64,000 nucleotides of DNA, from the NCBI RefSeq assembly GCF_000020365.1, contig NC_012108.1, forward strand, positions 4,348,001-4,412,000. Direction: 5' to 3'. Source of the DNA: Desulforapulum autotrophicum HRM2 (GTDB lineage: Bacteria; Desulfobacterota; Desulfobacteria; Desulfobacterales; Desulfobacteraceae). A program made the translations under genes and the position numbers. Below are positions 43,890 to 52,931 of the stretch, piece after piece. The notes under the pieces are model-generated. The model saw only the letters and a list, made by a program, of their open reading frames with translations. It did not search any database and was not told where the DNA came from. Position 1 is the stretch's first letter, and every line of letters starts with the position of its first letter.

Positions 43890-44666
43890 ATGTTTGATAT
43901 CATAAGAACACGCTTTCAACAGAAATATCGAACCCTGTCATGGCCCCGGGGCCCTGCCCCAGAACTGCCCCATCGCTATGCAGGACGACCGATAATGGAT
44001 GGCGACTGTCTTGAAAATTGCACCGCCTGTATCGACGCCTGCCCCACCGGGGCGATTTCCCTGTCCAACAACCAAAACCCAGCGCTACCGGCAGAGTTGT
44101 CCATGGATCTTGGCAAATGCCTTTTCTGCCGTAAATGTGAAACCGTGTGCACCCATGGGGTTATCACCTTTTCACGACAGTCCAGGATGGCTGCAACCCA
44201 AAGGGATGCCCTTATCATTAAAAAAAACAGCCCCGGGTTTACCGAACCCCTGACGAAAAAAGCCCCGGCAATTTTCAAAAAATCACTGAAACTTCGCCAG
44301 GTCTGTGCAGGCGGATGCAATGCCTGTGAAGCAGACACCAATGTTCTGGGGACAATCGGATGGGATTTAGCAAGGTTTGGAATTGACTTTGTTGCTTCAC
44401 CAAGGCATGCAGACGGCCTTTTGGTAACAGGCCCTGTAACCCGCAACATGGAAACTGCCCTGAAAAAAACCTATGATGCCCTTCCCTCACCCAAGATCGT
44501 CATTGCCACCGGTGCCTGTGCCATATCCGGAGGACCCTATGCCGGTCATGCACAGCAGCATAATGGCGTGGACGCCATACTCCCCGTTGACCTCTACATT
44601 CCAGGATGCCCCCCCCATCCCTTCACCATCCTTGAAGCCCTGCTCTGCTATCTGGGTAAAATTTAG
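43890..44666 (+). CDS. Ehr electron-transfer subunit: ferredoxin domain fused to NuoB/HyfI-like domain
   Basis: 258 residues combining two subunits that are separate in hydrogenase-4. The N-terminal part holds two [4Fe-4S] motifs: Cys40, 44, 47, 51 (CLENCTACIDAC, slightly wider first gap) and Cys77, 80, 83, 87 (CLFCRKCETVC). The C-terminal part is NuoB-like, with Cys143 and Cys146 (GGCNACEAD), Cys210 (TGACAISGG) and Cys240 (IPGCPPHP), the ligands of the proximal N2-type cluster. So a three-cluster wire leads to the NiFe-less large subunit. GAGGAAG precedes the ATG. It is the last gene of the operon. Confidence 0.88.
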   Translation: MFDIIRTRFQQKYRTLSWPRGPAPELPHRYAGRPIMDGDCLENCTACIDACPTGAISLSNNQNPALPAELSMDLGKCLFCRKCETVCTHGVITFSRQSRMAATQRDALIIKKNSPGFTEPLTKKAPAIFKKSLKLRQVCAGGCNACEADTNVLGTIGWDLARFGIDFVASPRHADGLLVTGPVTRNMETALKKTYDALPSPKIVIATGACAISGGPYAGHAQQHNGVDAILPVDLYIPGCPPHPFTILEALLCYLGKI

Positions 44667-44693
44667 CCCGCTGCATCATAAAAGAAGGTTTCC

Positions 44694-45360
<667 letters not shown>

Positions 45361-45407
45361 CCTTGGTTGACTGTTTTATGTTGCAATCATAGCGGGGATT
45401 GTTTAAT

Positions 45408-45449
45408 AAGTATAATTATACAACATCAACCATAGCTAAAGTTATACTT
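45408..45449. promoter_or_regulatory. Palindromic sites overlapping the LysR start
   Basis: GTATAATTATAC is a perfect palindrome at 45410-45421. AAGTATAA at 45408-45415 is repeated inverted as TTATACTT at 45442-45449, immediately before the ATG. This fits autoregulation by a LysR-type protein. Confidence 0.5.
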
Positions 45450-46412
45450 ATGTTACAGAATCTGGATCGGTTAAAAGTCTTTTACCATGTGTTTGCGCAG
45501 GAAAGTGTTGTTGCTGCAGCCGATGCGTTGTTTGTCAGTCAGTCTGCCGTCAGCCAGGCTATTCAAAAGCTGGAAAGGGAAGTGAACAGTCCCTTGTTCA
45601 TCCGCCTGCACAAACAACTGGTACCAACGGCGGCAGGTGAACAGTTGTATGAAATTGTCCAGCCGTTTATGGCCGCCCTTGACACCTACCTGAAGAATCT
45701 TGAGATGGGGAAGGACCACCCCGTTGGTGAGTTACGTATCGGAGCCCCACCCGAATTTGGAAAAGCCTATCTGCCATCCCTAGTGGCAGGGTTCAGGGAG
45801 CAATATCCAGATGTATCGTTCACCCTTAAATTTGGAACCCCGGAAACCTTGCTGCCGCAGCTCAGGAAGGGGCTGGTGGATTTTGCTTTGGTGGATGTAT
45901 TTTTAACCAGAAGCACACACCTGGGTTCCCTTGATATGTACCATTTTAATCCTGTTGTTGAAGAGGAGGTCATACTTGCCTGCTCCAGGCAGTACCATGA
46001 AAATCGGGTAAAAGGCGATCACTCGTTCGTCTCTTTATCAAAACAAAATTTCATCACCTACACAAAAGACCTGCAAACGATTAAGCAGTGGTTCAAACAC
46101 CACTTTTCAAAAAAAAATATACACGTTCGTGATGTGTTAACTGTGGACAGCCACCGGGCAGTGATCTCCGCGATAAAAAGCAATATTGGCATGGGGATTG
46201 TTGTATCCCACCTGGTGAAGGAAGAGCTTGAAAATGGACAGATTGTTCATATAAAAACGACCAGTTCCGAAATTATAAACTCGATATCCCTTGCCCATTT
46301 GCAGGACAAAATCCCCACCTTTACAGAAAAGGTTTTTGAGCGCTACCTGGTAGACAAAATCAGAACCATGATTCCCCAGGGTAATTCTGGCATGAAGATT
46401 CCAGGCCATTGA
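45450..46412 (+). CDS. LysR-family transcriptional regulator
   Basis: 320 residues from the ATG at 45450. The N-terminal helix-turn-helix is typical (LDRLKVFYHVFAQESVVAAA, FVSQSAVSQAIQKLEREV, PLFIRLHKQLVPTAAGE). The C-terminal half is the periplasmic-binding-protein-like effector domain (GELRIGAPPEFGKAYLPSLV, AVISAIKSNIGMGIVVSHLV). The open frame continues upstream to a TTG at 45399, but that part lies inside the palindromic site. The ribosome site is weak. No target gene is obvious; the only divergent or adjacent sequences are the dbpA relic and the cassette-like gene. Confidence 0.88.
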   Translation: MLQNLDRLKVFYHVFAQESVVAAADALFVSQSAVSQAIQKLEREVNSPLFIRLHKQLVPTAAGEQLYEIVQPFMAALDTYLKNLEMGKDHPVGELRIGAPPEFGKAYLPSLVAGFREQYPDVSFTLKFGTPETLLPQLRKGLVDFALVDVFLTRSTHLGSLDMYHFNPVVEEEVILACSRQYHENRVKGDHSFVSLSKQNFITYTKDLQTIKQWFKHHFSKKNIHVRDVLTVDSHRAVISAIKSNIGMGIVVSHLVKEELENGQIVHIKTTSSEIINSISLAHLQDKIPTFTEKVFERYLVDKIRTMIPQGNSGMKIPGH

Positions 46413-46530
46413 AACCTCTGGTTCCTCTTCTGTCCCATGTCATGGCAACAATGAATAGATTCCCAGACCTCCGACATATAGTCTTGCAAACCATCTTATA
46501 GAAAGCGTTTAGGTGTTAAGTTTAATCTTG

Positions 46531-46593
46531 AATTAACACGATGACCTGCTGCTGCGGTTAGCAGTAGCAGGCCATCAGCACCGCTTGTTAGGC
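46531..46593 (-). repeat. attC-like imperfect palindrome
   Basis: On the minus strand it starts GCCTAAC (RYYYAAC consensus, containing the stop codon of the upstream gene) and ends GTTAATT (consensus GTTRRRY, one mismatch). Inside, 46545-46555 pairs with 46561-46571 (11 bp, one wobble), and GATG/CATC extend the stem with single unpaired bases at 46544 and 46572. A five-base tip closes it. Size (63 bp), bulged bases and core sites resemble integron attC sites. Confidence 0.45.
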
Positions 46594-47508
46594 GTTTTTA
46601 TTTTCGGTTCCGTTTTTCATCTGCTTCCCCAGATCGACAGACTTGAGAACGTATGGGATATTTACGCCGCAAAGCACATTGGTGATTCGTACCAAGAGCC
46701 AAAAGGCCCCGATTGGCAGTAGAATGACCTGAATTATAAATAATGCCACATACAAGTATGACAGCTTTAGAAGATTGGATACCATACTGCTCATATTCTG
46801 AATCATTGCATTAAGTGCTACACTTAGATCGGATGTCTTTTCTCCGACAAATCCAAATCCATTCTTTATGGACCCCCAAATACCGTCGACTTCAGGTATG
46901 CTCATATTCTTGAGGCGTTCCATCTCTGGAGAACTCATTGCGAGTTCATCCTTGGCCTTGGCGATCTCCGGTGAGAAATAATGATCATTCAAATAGGAAC
47001 TTATAATTGAGGCAGTCGGCAGGCATAGGCGTGCAACGGCCAAGATGATGAGGGCTTTCAGCACGACAATTCGCAGCGCCGTTGCCCGGCCTCCTTTAAA
47101 AAAAGAAAGGGCAACAAATGCAATTATTGACAGACCAATGAGGGCAGGTACAAATGCGACACACAATTCATATGCTATTTTCTGGATCCCCAAAGAAACG
47201 ATAGCTGTAATGAGAATGTCAGATGCCCGTTCGGTCATATCATCAAGTGGGTCCAAGGCCTGTCCGGCTGCCAATGCCACACCAAGCCCTCCCGGCTCAA
47301 TCTGGATCTGGGACTCCTTTACAACAGAGACGGAAGCGTTAACTACTCTGCAAACACCATAGACCAATCCCGCCTTAGTCATTGCATCGGAAAAGTAAGC
47401 ATCTGCTTTCTTATCCACATATGGCAATTTAAGACCAGGCAACATGAACAAAGTCAACGCAACGGCTATCAGGAGGATGGGTTTGGCAATGGATAAATGG
47501 ATTTTCAT
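46588..47508 (-). CDS. Multi-pass membrane protein, possible integron-cassette gene
   Basis: 306 residues, function not recognised. A signal or first helix (PILLIAVALTLFMLPGL) is followed by a soluble stretch and then several hydrophobic segments (LCVAFVPALIGLSIIAFVAL, VVLKALIILAVARLCL, LYVALFIIQVILLPIGAFWL). The ATG at 47508 follows GGTGGAG. GTTAGGT (47520-47526 on the minus strand) lies 12 bases before the start, and an attC-like palindrome overlaps the stop. This boundary arrangement is how integron gene cassettes look. No integrase gene is in the window. Confidence 0.7.
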   Translation of the reverse strand: MKIHLSIAKPILLIAVALTLFMLPGLKLPYVDKKADAYFSDAMTKAGLVYGVCRVVNASVSVVKESQIQIEPGGLGVALAAGQALDPLDDMTERASDILITAIVSLGIQKIAYELCVAFVPALIGLSIIAFVALSFFKGGRATALRIVVLKALIILAVARLCLPTASIISSYLNDHYFSPEIAKAKDELAMSSPEMERLKNMSIPEVDGIWGSIKNGFGFVGEKTSDLSVALNAMIQNMSSMVSNLLKLSYLYVALFIIQVILLPIGAFWLLVRITNVLCGVNIPYVLKSVDLGKQMKNGTENKNA

Positions 47509-47526
47509 TCAATTTCTCCACCTAAC

Positions 47527-48161
47527 GTTTTAGGGTATAGAGGACTTTAAATCCTTAGTACCACTTCAATTTGGACCTTCAAAAATACTGTTTGATGTTA
47601 TCTTAGCACAACTTAACCGTAAATTACTGGCAAAACTCTCATTCAGGTGCCTATACTCGAATTCAACCATATTTTGACTGTTTAACTCAACTTTCGGGAT
47701 TGGCTGTTTACCTGGGGTCAACCCAGGAATAACACAGCATGTTTCGTCCTTCCTGGGGCTGGCTACACATTTCAAATCTATAATTTTTTCTTATATGCTT
47801 GTGACAAAAAGCAAGTTGTTATGCAGGTTTCAGTCTGACTGTACCATTGCATTTCACGGCATAAGTTCAAACTGGTTTATAATTCAAGGAATCGGAGCAT
47901 GATGCCCTCACGCCAGGGGGATGGACTTAGTCGGTTCGCTGTTGCTGAGGACACTATAAACAAAATTCAAGATTCTGATAAAAATATCCGGGCACGGCGA
48001 TTTTTATCACGCGTCGATTTTAGAACCACACTCCCTTACCTGGCGACTGGGCTGTTTTTGATCATTGAAATTATAACTGGCGGAAACGAAATTGAACATC
48101 AGATCCACTGGATCTATTCCTTTGCTGGCAGAAAAAAATAAACACGAAACATATGACGCAA
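47527..48161. other. Intergenic region, weak frames only
   Basis: Contains a CCTGGG/CCCAGG hairpin at about 47711-47728, the AACTCAACTTTCGG word also seen at 21450, and a fourth GACAAAAAGCAAGTTGTTAT block at 47803-47830. An 80-codon plus-strand frame at 47899-48141 has a poor ribosome site and no recognisable domain; I do not call it a gene with confidence. Confidence 0.4.
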
Positions 48162-48806
48162 CTAAGCTTCTCGATCAAGACGGTATAGAACAGCAACCAA
48201 AACCAGACTGCCTGCCAACATCCAGATTGACCCGAACAACCACAAGGCGAGTGATACTGACAAATAAAATCCACGCATACCGATGGTGTAATGCAATGCG
48301 CCGTGATTGAGAACATGGGTAACAGCTTCCTCAGAGACGCTGGGATCGTCCTGTTGAAACGTGTTGATCATGAACCCGACGTGATTGTAATAGCGGATGC
48401 ATAGTGTAAAATTAAAAAAAGTGATAAAAAAAACTATCCCCAGCAACATCAGTTTGAGCATCCACAATGCTTCGGTTTTTGTTCCCAGCAGATTGAACGC
48501 ATTGGAAACCTCAATGAATACCCCCGGCCGAAAAGCTGCGTTGAGAGACCCAATACAGATAAGAAATGCGGTGGACGCTAAAAAGGTGGCAGCCATCAGT
48601 TGATTGCGCAGCGTCTGTATCGCCAGGATGTCTCGTTTTTCTTTCATGATCCCATTCACCCACATACGTCTCGCGTGATTTGTAATTCCGATGGCTGTCA
48701 TCAAGGGATCATGGCGGACCTTTAAATAAAGGTGTATGTGATAGGAGACGAGAATGACAATTGTAGAAAAGACCAAAACAATTTCGAACAGTGAATTAAT
48801 GGACAT
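48162..48806 (-). CDS. DUF599 family membrane protein
   Basis: 214 residues with four hydrophobic segments. The DUF599 signature is seen in YHIHLYLKVRHDPLMTAIG, RRMWVNGIMKEKRDILAIQT and LRNQLMAATFLASTAFLICI. Function of the family is unknown. A weak GGGA lies before the ATG at 48806. It is apparently monocistronic, with no informative neighbours. Confidence 0.8.
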   Translation of the reverse strand: MSINSLFEIVLVFSTIVILVSYHIHLYLKVRHDPLMTAIGITNHARRMWVNGIMKEKRDILAIQTLRNQLMAATFLASTAFLICIGSLNAAFRPGVFIEVSNAFNLLGTKTEALWMLKLMLLGIVFFITFFNFTLCIRYYNHVGFMINTFQQDDPSVSEEAVTHVLNHGALHYTIGMRGFYLSVSLALWLFGSIWMLAGSLVLVAVLYRLDREA

Positions 48807-49285
48807 ATTTATTTCCCGGCATGTAAAATGCTGTTTTTATATTGCTTTCATATTATACACAGGCCCTGTTTTCCAAGGCCCTTACATCATCACCACGGAT
48901 TCTATGAAGAATTTTTGTAAATATCAAGCAAGCATGACCTCGCTGCATAATTTGCATAATTGTTGAATTTCAAAAGCCTTCTGAATTCAAATAGTATCAT
49001 TGATACGGTCTGGGGTCTGCAATAATGGTATTATTTATAATAATCCACTTTCTCAAAAAAGAGCCCCAGAACAAAAAAAGATGAATAGTTCTGGAACTTT
49101 TTCCTTTTGAGATCAACGGCTCAATCTTTTTAGAATGGGATCGTCATTTATTGATATATTGGGAGGGATCTCTATTATGACAGCATGGTTGCCAAGATAT
49201 TTATGAGAAAAATTGAAGCTGTAAATATTCTTCTCAGATGATATCGACACCTCAATTTTCATGTCCAACGATGAGCACCAGGCTC
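48807..49285. other. Intergenic, no gene seen
   Basis: AT-rich. A CCAGAAC/GTTCTGG inverted repeat with a long loop lies at about 49066-49106. Short frames here have no ribosome site or domain. Confidence 0.45.
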
Positions 49286-49315
49286 AAAATGCCCCGCGCG
49301 GGCGCGGGGCATTTT
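49286..49315 (-). terminator. Rho-independent terminator after the peroxiredoxin gene
   Basis: GCCCCGCGC at 49291-49299 pairs with GCGCGGGGC at 49302-49310, extended by AAAAT/ATTTT on the flanks. On the minus strand it ends in a TTTT run. It lies 24 bp after the stop. Confidence 0.88.
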
Positions 49316-49339
49316 GTAGATTGAACGTTTAGAATCGGC

Positions 49340-49999
49340 TTATTTTTCTAATGGCTTATGGCAGAACCACCAGTCAAAGCATTCAAATGCATCTGACTTC
49401 TCCATGCGTTTTTCCGCATCAGCTTGATTCGTTGATGGCGGCATAATGATTCTATCACCTATCAATTCATTATCGGGCCAACCAGCCGCAACAGCCCCTT
49501 GCTGGTCGGATATTTGAAGGGCTTTGACTGAGCGGACAATTTCATCCATATTTCTACCCACTTCTTGTGGATAATACATGATCAAGCGAACCTTGCTATC
49601 TGGATCAACGATGAATACTGCTCGCACAGTGTTGGTTCCTTTACCCGGATGCAACATGCCGAGTTTCATAGCAACGGAATCATTGGCTGCAACAATAGGA
49701 AATTTGATATCCACGTCGAGTTCAGCCTTGATCCACTGTACCCATTTAATGTGAGAAAATACTTGATCAATGGACATACCAATCAACTTGCAACCAAGTT
49801 TTTCAAACTCCTCGTATCGTTTTTGAAACGCCACAAACTCTGTTGTGCAAACGGGTGTGAAGTCTGCCGGATGACTGAACAGCACAAACCATTTTCCCTT
49901 CATATCGCCGGGGATATTCATGGGACCGTGTGTTGACTGGACTTTTAACTCAGGCAACGCATCCCCGAGCAACGGCATATTTACTTTCGTTTCTTCCAT
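49340..49999 (-). CDS. Peroxiredoxin, Prx6-like archaeal 2-Cys type
   Basis: Thiol peroxidase of 219 residues reducing hydrogen peroxide and organic peroxides. The peroxidatic Cys51 sits in [10 protein letters not shown]. Two more cysteines in [15 protein letters not shown] fall at 207 and 213, the numbering known for the Aeropyrum-type enzyme, which resolves through these C-terminal cysteines. The start at 49999 is chosen over an upstream frame to 50077 because AAGGAG lies eight bases before it. A strong terminator follows. With the upstream DUF1858 and rhodanese genes it forms a small oxidative/sulfur-stress group in an anaerobe. Confidence 0.92.
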   Translation of the reverse strand: MEETKVNMPLLGDALPELKVQSTHGPMNIPGDMKGKWFVLFSHPADFTPVCTTEFVAFQKRYEEFEKLGCKLIGMSIDQVFSHIKWVQWIKAELDVDIKFPIVAANDSVAMKLGMLHPGKGTNTVRAVFIVDPDSKVRLIMYYPQEVGRNMDEIVRSVKALQISDQQGAVAAGWPDNELIGDRIIMPPSTNQADAEKRMEKSDAFECFDWWFCHKPLEK

Positions 50000-50175
50000 T
50001 ACCTCTTCTCCTTTGCATGTGCCGCCAGGTTGATTTTTAGCATTCCAGATGGCGGTGTTAATCTGGATGCCTAACACCTAAAAGTTACGAACAAAATTCA
50101 TTACCCCCTGATGTTTCTCCAGAAGACGTGTGGAACTATGATTTAAAGATTCCAATCTGCTGCTTAAAGGGCTGA

Positions 50176-50382
50176 TCAGCCCCTGGCCGCCGTCTCCAGT
50201 TCGTTTAAAATGGTGTTTAGATCAAGGCTGTATTTTTCAGCCATCTTTTCAAGTGATTCAAAGAGTGCGTTACAGCAGATACACTCACCGGCAAGGGCGT
50301 CATAACTCTTAAAAATGGCTTGAGTGCTTTCCCATTTGGCAACAATGTCCAGTACGGTCATCCCTGAAGTGATAAGAGCCAT
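50176..50382 (-). CDS. DUF1858 domain protein
   Basis: 68 residues covering one DUF1858 domain: MTVLDIVAKWESTQAIFKSY, then cysteines Cys34, Cys36 and Cys37 (GECICCNALFESLEKMAEKY) and the usual SLDLNTILNELE end. The family is often linked to hybrid-cluster or other redox proteins; its role is not firmly known. It starts 46 bp after the rhodanese stop on the same strand. Confidence 0.82.
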   Translation of the reverse strand: MALITSGMTVLDIVAKWESTQAIFKSYDALAGECICCNALFESLEKMAEKYSLDLNTILNELETAARG

Positions 50383-50428
50383 CTCCCTCCTTTGCTATTG
50401 AGCAATTTTCAATCCAATCGGATATCGT

Positions 50429-50857
50429 TTATTTGGCTGATTCCATCAGTTCTTTGTAGGGCCATCCGGCGATGCCGCCCTTCAGAATCAGCAGTCTGTC
50501 CTCGGAAATATTCCGGGACTTCATGTAGTCATAGCATCGCTGGGCACCGCCCGCTCCCCGGGGACAAACAACGACAACAGGGGTTTCTGTGTCAATGGAT
50601 GCATCCACAGCATCATCTATCTTGGCTTTTTCCAAATCGCTTTTCACCGGGTAGGAATAGGTAGCAAGGGAACCCGGCAGGTGGTGAGCTTCAAATTCTT
50701 CCTTGACCTGAATATCCACAATGGTCACCGGTTCCTGGGTTTCTATCCAGGTTTTGACTTTTTCAGGGGATACGTAGTTATAATCGGATGCCACAACACC
50801 AGCAACGGCCATAAGAGAGATAACGACAAGAAATGTTAATGTTTTCATGGTTTTCAT
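50429..50857 (-). CDS. Exported rhodanese-like protein
   Basis: 142 residues with a signal peptide (KTLTFLVVISLMAVAGVVAS) and one rhodanese domain: VSPEKVKTWIETQEPVTIVD, active-site loop CPRGAGG with Cys98, and LKGGIAGWPY. It probably binds or transfers sulfane sulfur in the periplasm. The ATG at 50857 or the one at 50848 can serve. It is first in a minus-strand group with DUF1858 and peroxiredoxin. Confidence 0.87.
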   Translation of the reverse strand: MKTMKTLTFLVVISLMAVAGVVASDYNYVSPEKVKTWIETQEPVTIVDIQVKEEFEAHHLPGSLATYSYPVKSDLEKAKIDDAVDASIDTETPVVVVCPRGAGGAQRCYDYMKSRNISEDRLLILKGGIAGWPYKELMESAK

Positions 50858-51023
50858 ATAAAGTCCTCATTGATCATGGATTATTTACAAGCATGTCACA
50901 GCTTGAATGAATATGCATAATATAGGGGAGAGAATCACCATGGCAAATCGTTATTCCTTATAACTTTTACAGAATCGATAGAAAGATCCAATAACACACA
51001 CCAGGCTCAGCCTAATACCTAAA
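50858..51023. other. Upstream region of the rhodanese group
   Basis: No gene seen. Lies between the rhodanese start and the left end of the structured element copy 2. Confidence 0.4.
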
Positions 51024-51271
51024 ACTCAATTATCAAGTTCTTTATAATCCCCATGTTCTGCGGACACAACAACGCATGAAACACGATAGCAGTAGGCGGG
51101 TGGGGACGGGTGTTGCCCTGAACGGATTAAATGGCAACGGTCGGCATGGACGCCGAAAGAGTTGCCATTTCCCTCGGAGCAGCCCATGGACGGGCTGCGA
51201 GAATGAGAGAAGGGCAACACCCGTTTCCGCCTGCCGATTTGAAGTGAATCTAAAAAACTTGATAATCGAGT
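51024..51271 (+). repeat. Structured ~250-bp intergenic element, copy 2
   Basis: Flanked by 21-bp inverted repeats at 51024-51044 and 51251-51271 (19 of 21, core ATTATCAAGTT). P1: 51095-51119 with 51211-51235, 25 bp including wobble pairs. P2: 51132-51138 with 51161-51167. P3: 51143-51145 with 51152-51154, loop ATGGAC. P4: 51179-51185 with 51192-51198, loop ATGGAC. Unpaired CGGATTAAA, TTTCCCTCGGA and GAGAATGAG are the same as in copy 1, while helix positions differ by paired changes. A small 5' hairpin (TGTTC-TGC-GGACA, 51054-51066) replaces the GC-rich one of copy 1. No protein-coding capacity. Confidence 0.8.
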
Positions 51272-51527
51272 AAAAGTTGCAAGCGGTAGTTGGCTGGATA
51301 TGCAAGACGGCGGGCATGAGGCTGTAGTCGCCGGCCGAAAATGCCCGGCAACGCAGCAGGTCCGGTCAAATAGCGTTCACCAAAGTTTCTGGCTTTTAGT
51401 TTTGAACTTAAATACATTCAGGTGAGTGGGAAACCTGTGCATGGGGTCACCCCGATCATCAAGGTAGTGTTGTTTCCCCAAGCACTTTCTGGTGTCAATA
51501 ATTTTTGATACAAATTTTATTGAATTT
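51272..51527. repeat. Short repeat and palindromic sequence after copy 2
   Basis: The minus strand repeats the CCAGCCAACTACCGC word seen at 36995-37046 and again would encode IQPTTA. Next to it, about 51328-51350 is a GCCGGCC-rich palindromic segment. No gene seen up to the HD-GYP stop at 51528. Confidence 0.45.
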
Positions 51528-52442
51528 TTATTTGATCAGGCATGAGCATAAATCTACAAATATTTTTTTGTTGTATTTTCCTAGGACCACATCTTTTTTA
51601 ATAATTTGTAATGCATCATATGGCTTTAAAGACTGTCTGAATGTTTTCTCTTGATATTTTAAGGATTCATAACTGTCAATCAAACCGACCACTTGACTTT
51701 CAAAAGATATCTGTTTCACCCCATTAGGATATCCACTACCATCTAATCTTTCATGGTGTTCAAGAGCTGTTATGCTTACCGATTTATCAAAAGTTGGGTA
51801 GAATTGTAAAACGTTAAAACCCTTAATCGCATGCTTTTTATAAATTGAAAATTCTTTGTCTGTAAGCCTTTCTTTTTTTTCAATTATTTCTTTTTCAATT
51901 CTACAAAGACCAATATCGTGCAAAAGTGCGGACAGGCTAAATATTTTAAGTCTCTCTTCAGAATATTTTTTAAAAAAACAATATTGTGCAACAAGAGCCA
52001 GAACATTTACAGAATGCTCAATGACTTTAGCACTTTTATTATTAATTACAACTAATGCATCTAATAAATCTGGGTTTTTCTTTGTTCCATAAAACAATAT
52101 TTCTATGGTTTCAGGCAAAGAAGTTAGGTTGGTTTCCAATGGACCAGATAGGGCTTCTTCAACAATTAGACAAAGGCTGCTTTTTATGGCAACGATCCCT
52201 TTTGACGAGATTGCCCGTGCGAATTCAATGTTTAAAGCAGCTTGCAATTGTTTAGCAACAGCGCCTTCATCTTCTTTGCGGATAAAAAGATCGGAATATT
52301 GATTGTTTTCAAATGATCCTTCCTTCAGGTTTTCACCTGCTTTTTTATATAGTACAGGCTCTCCACTTTCTGAAAAATAATATAACGGAAAGTTATTACA
52401 AAATCGCATATATGAATTTTTAATTGGTATTAAATTTAACAT
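51528..52442 (-). CDS. HD-GYP domain protein (putative c-di-GMP phosphodiesterase)
   Basis: 304 residues. The C-terminal half is an HD-GYP domain: metal-binding His175-Asp176 in ALLHDIGLCRIEKEII, and HHERLDGSGYP at 229-239, matching the HHExxDGxGYP signature. The N-terminal ~130 residues are a divergent domain without recognisable motif. The family hydrolyses cyclic di-GMP, balancing cyclases such as the one at 14859. The ribosome site is weak. It is monocistronic. Confidence 0.87.
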   Translation of the reverse strand: MLNLIPIKNSYMRFCNNFPLYYFSESGEPVLYKKAGENLKEGSFENNQYSDLFIRKEDEGAVAKQLQAALNIEFARAISSKGIVAIKSSLCLIVEEALSGPLETNLTSLPETIEILFYGTKKNPDLLDALVVINNKSAKVIEHSVNVLALVAQYCFFKKYSEERLKIFSLSALLHDIGLCRIEKEIIEKKERLTDKEFSIYKKHAIKGFNVLQFYPTFDKSVSITALEHHERLDGSGYPNGVKQISFESQVVGLIDSYESLKYQEKTFRQSLKPYDALQIIKKDVVLGKYNKKIFVDLCSCLIK

Positions 52443-52931
52443 ATCCCTGAATATCTCAGCTAACAGTTTAAGAGACTATCGGCTATTATGCCATAAAAAT
52501 TTAATTACGAATAGACAAGATTAAAACTGGACATCTCAATATCCAGCCCCCACCAAAAGGATGGGCTAGGCCTCTTTAAGATAAAACACCCCATAATCCT
52601 GTTGATGGTTTTGTTCGACACGGACTGTTTCCGTTTCCGATACGGACAAAACCTTACCTTTACAAACGTTATGGATGTTGCTACTAAATATTGGTAGCTA
52701 TTTTGATTGGACATATGTTTAATTCAGAATTAACAATCGCCGGGATAGTTCTCTAATTGCTGTAGCAAAAAAAGCGTTTGAGATGAAAATATCCTTCATT
52801 ATTTTTGCTGGTATTTTAGGCTCAATTTCAACCAAGCTTCGGGGTGGACGAAAATCACGGCATCTGGAGAATAGGGATGGATAATTGAGGCCAGGCATAA
52901 TAATATACTTTTCCATAATGGTTTTATATCT
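52443..52931. other. Intergenic, no gene seen
   Basis: Divergent region between the HD-GYP gene and the binding-protein gene. Short frames on the minus strand at 52505-52714 and 52719-52916 have no domain and no convincing ribosome site. Confidence 0.45.

Noticed and set aside
47899-48141. 80-codon plus-strand frame
   Set aside because: Poor ribosome spacing, no domain, and surrounded by degenerate sequence. It is mentioned only in the intergenic entry.
50055-50090. GTTAGGC word upstream of the peroxiredoxin gene as a cassette boundary
   Set aside because: Similar TTTTAGGTRTTAGGC words occur at 51005 and 46509 in simple-sequence context, and there is no paired attC-like fold or matching site after the gene.
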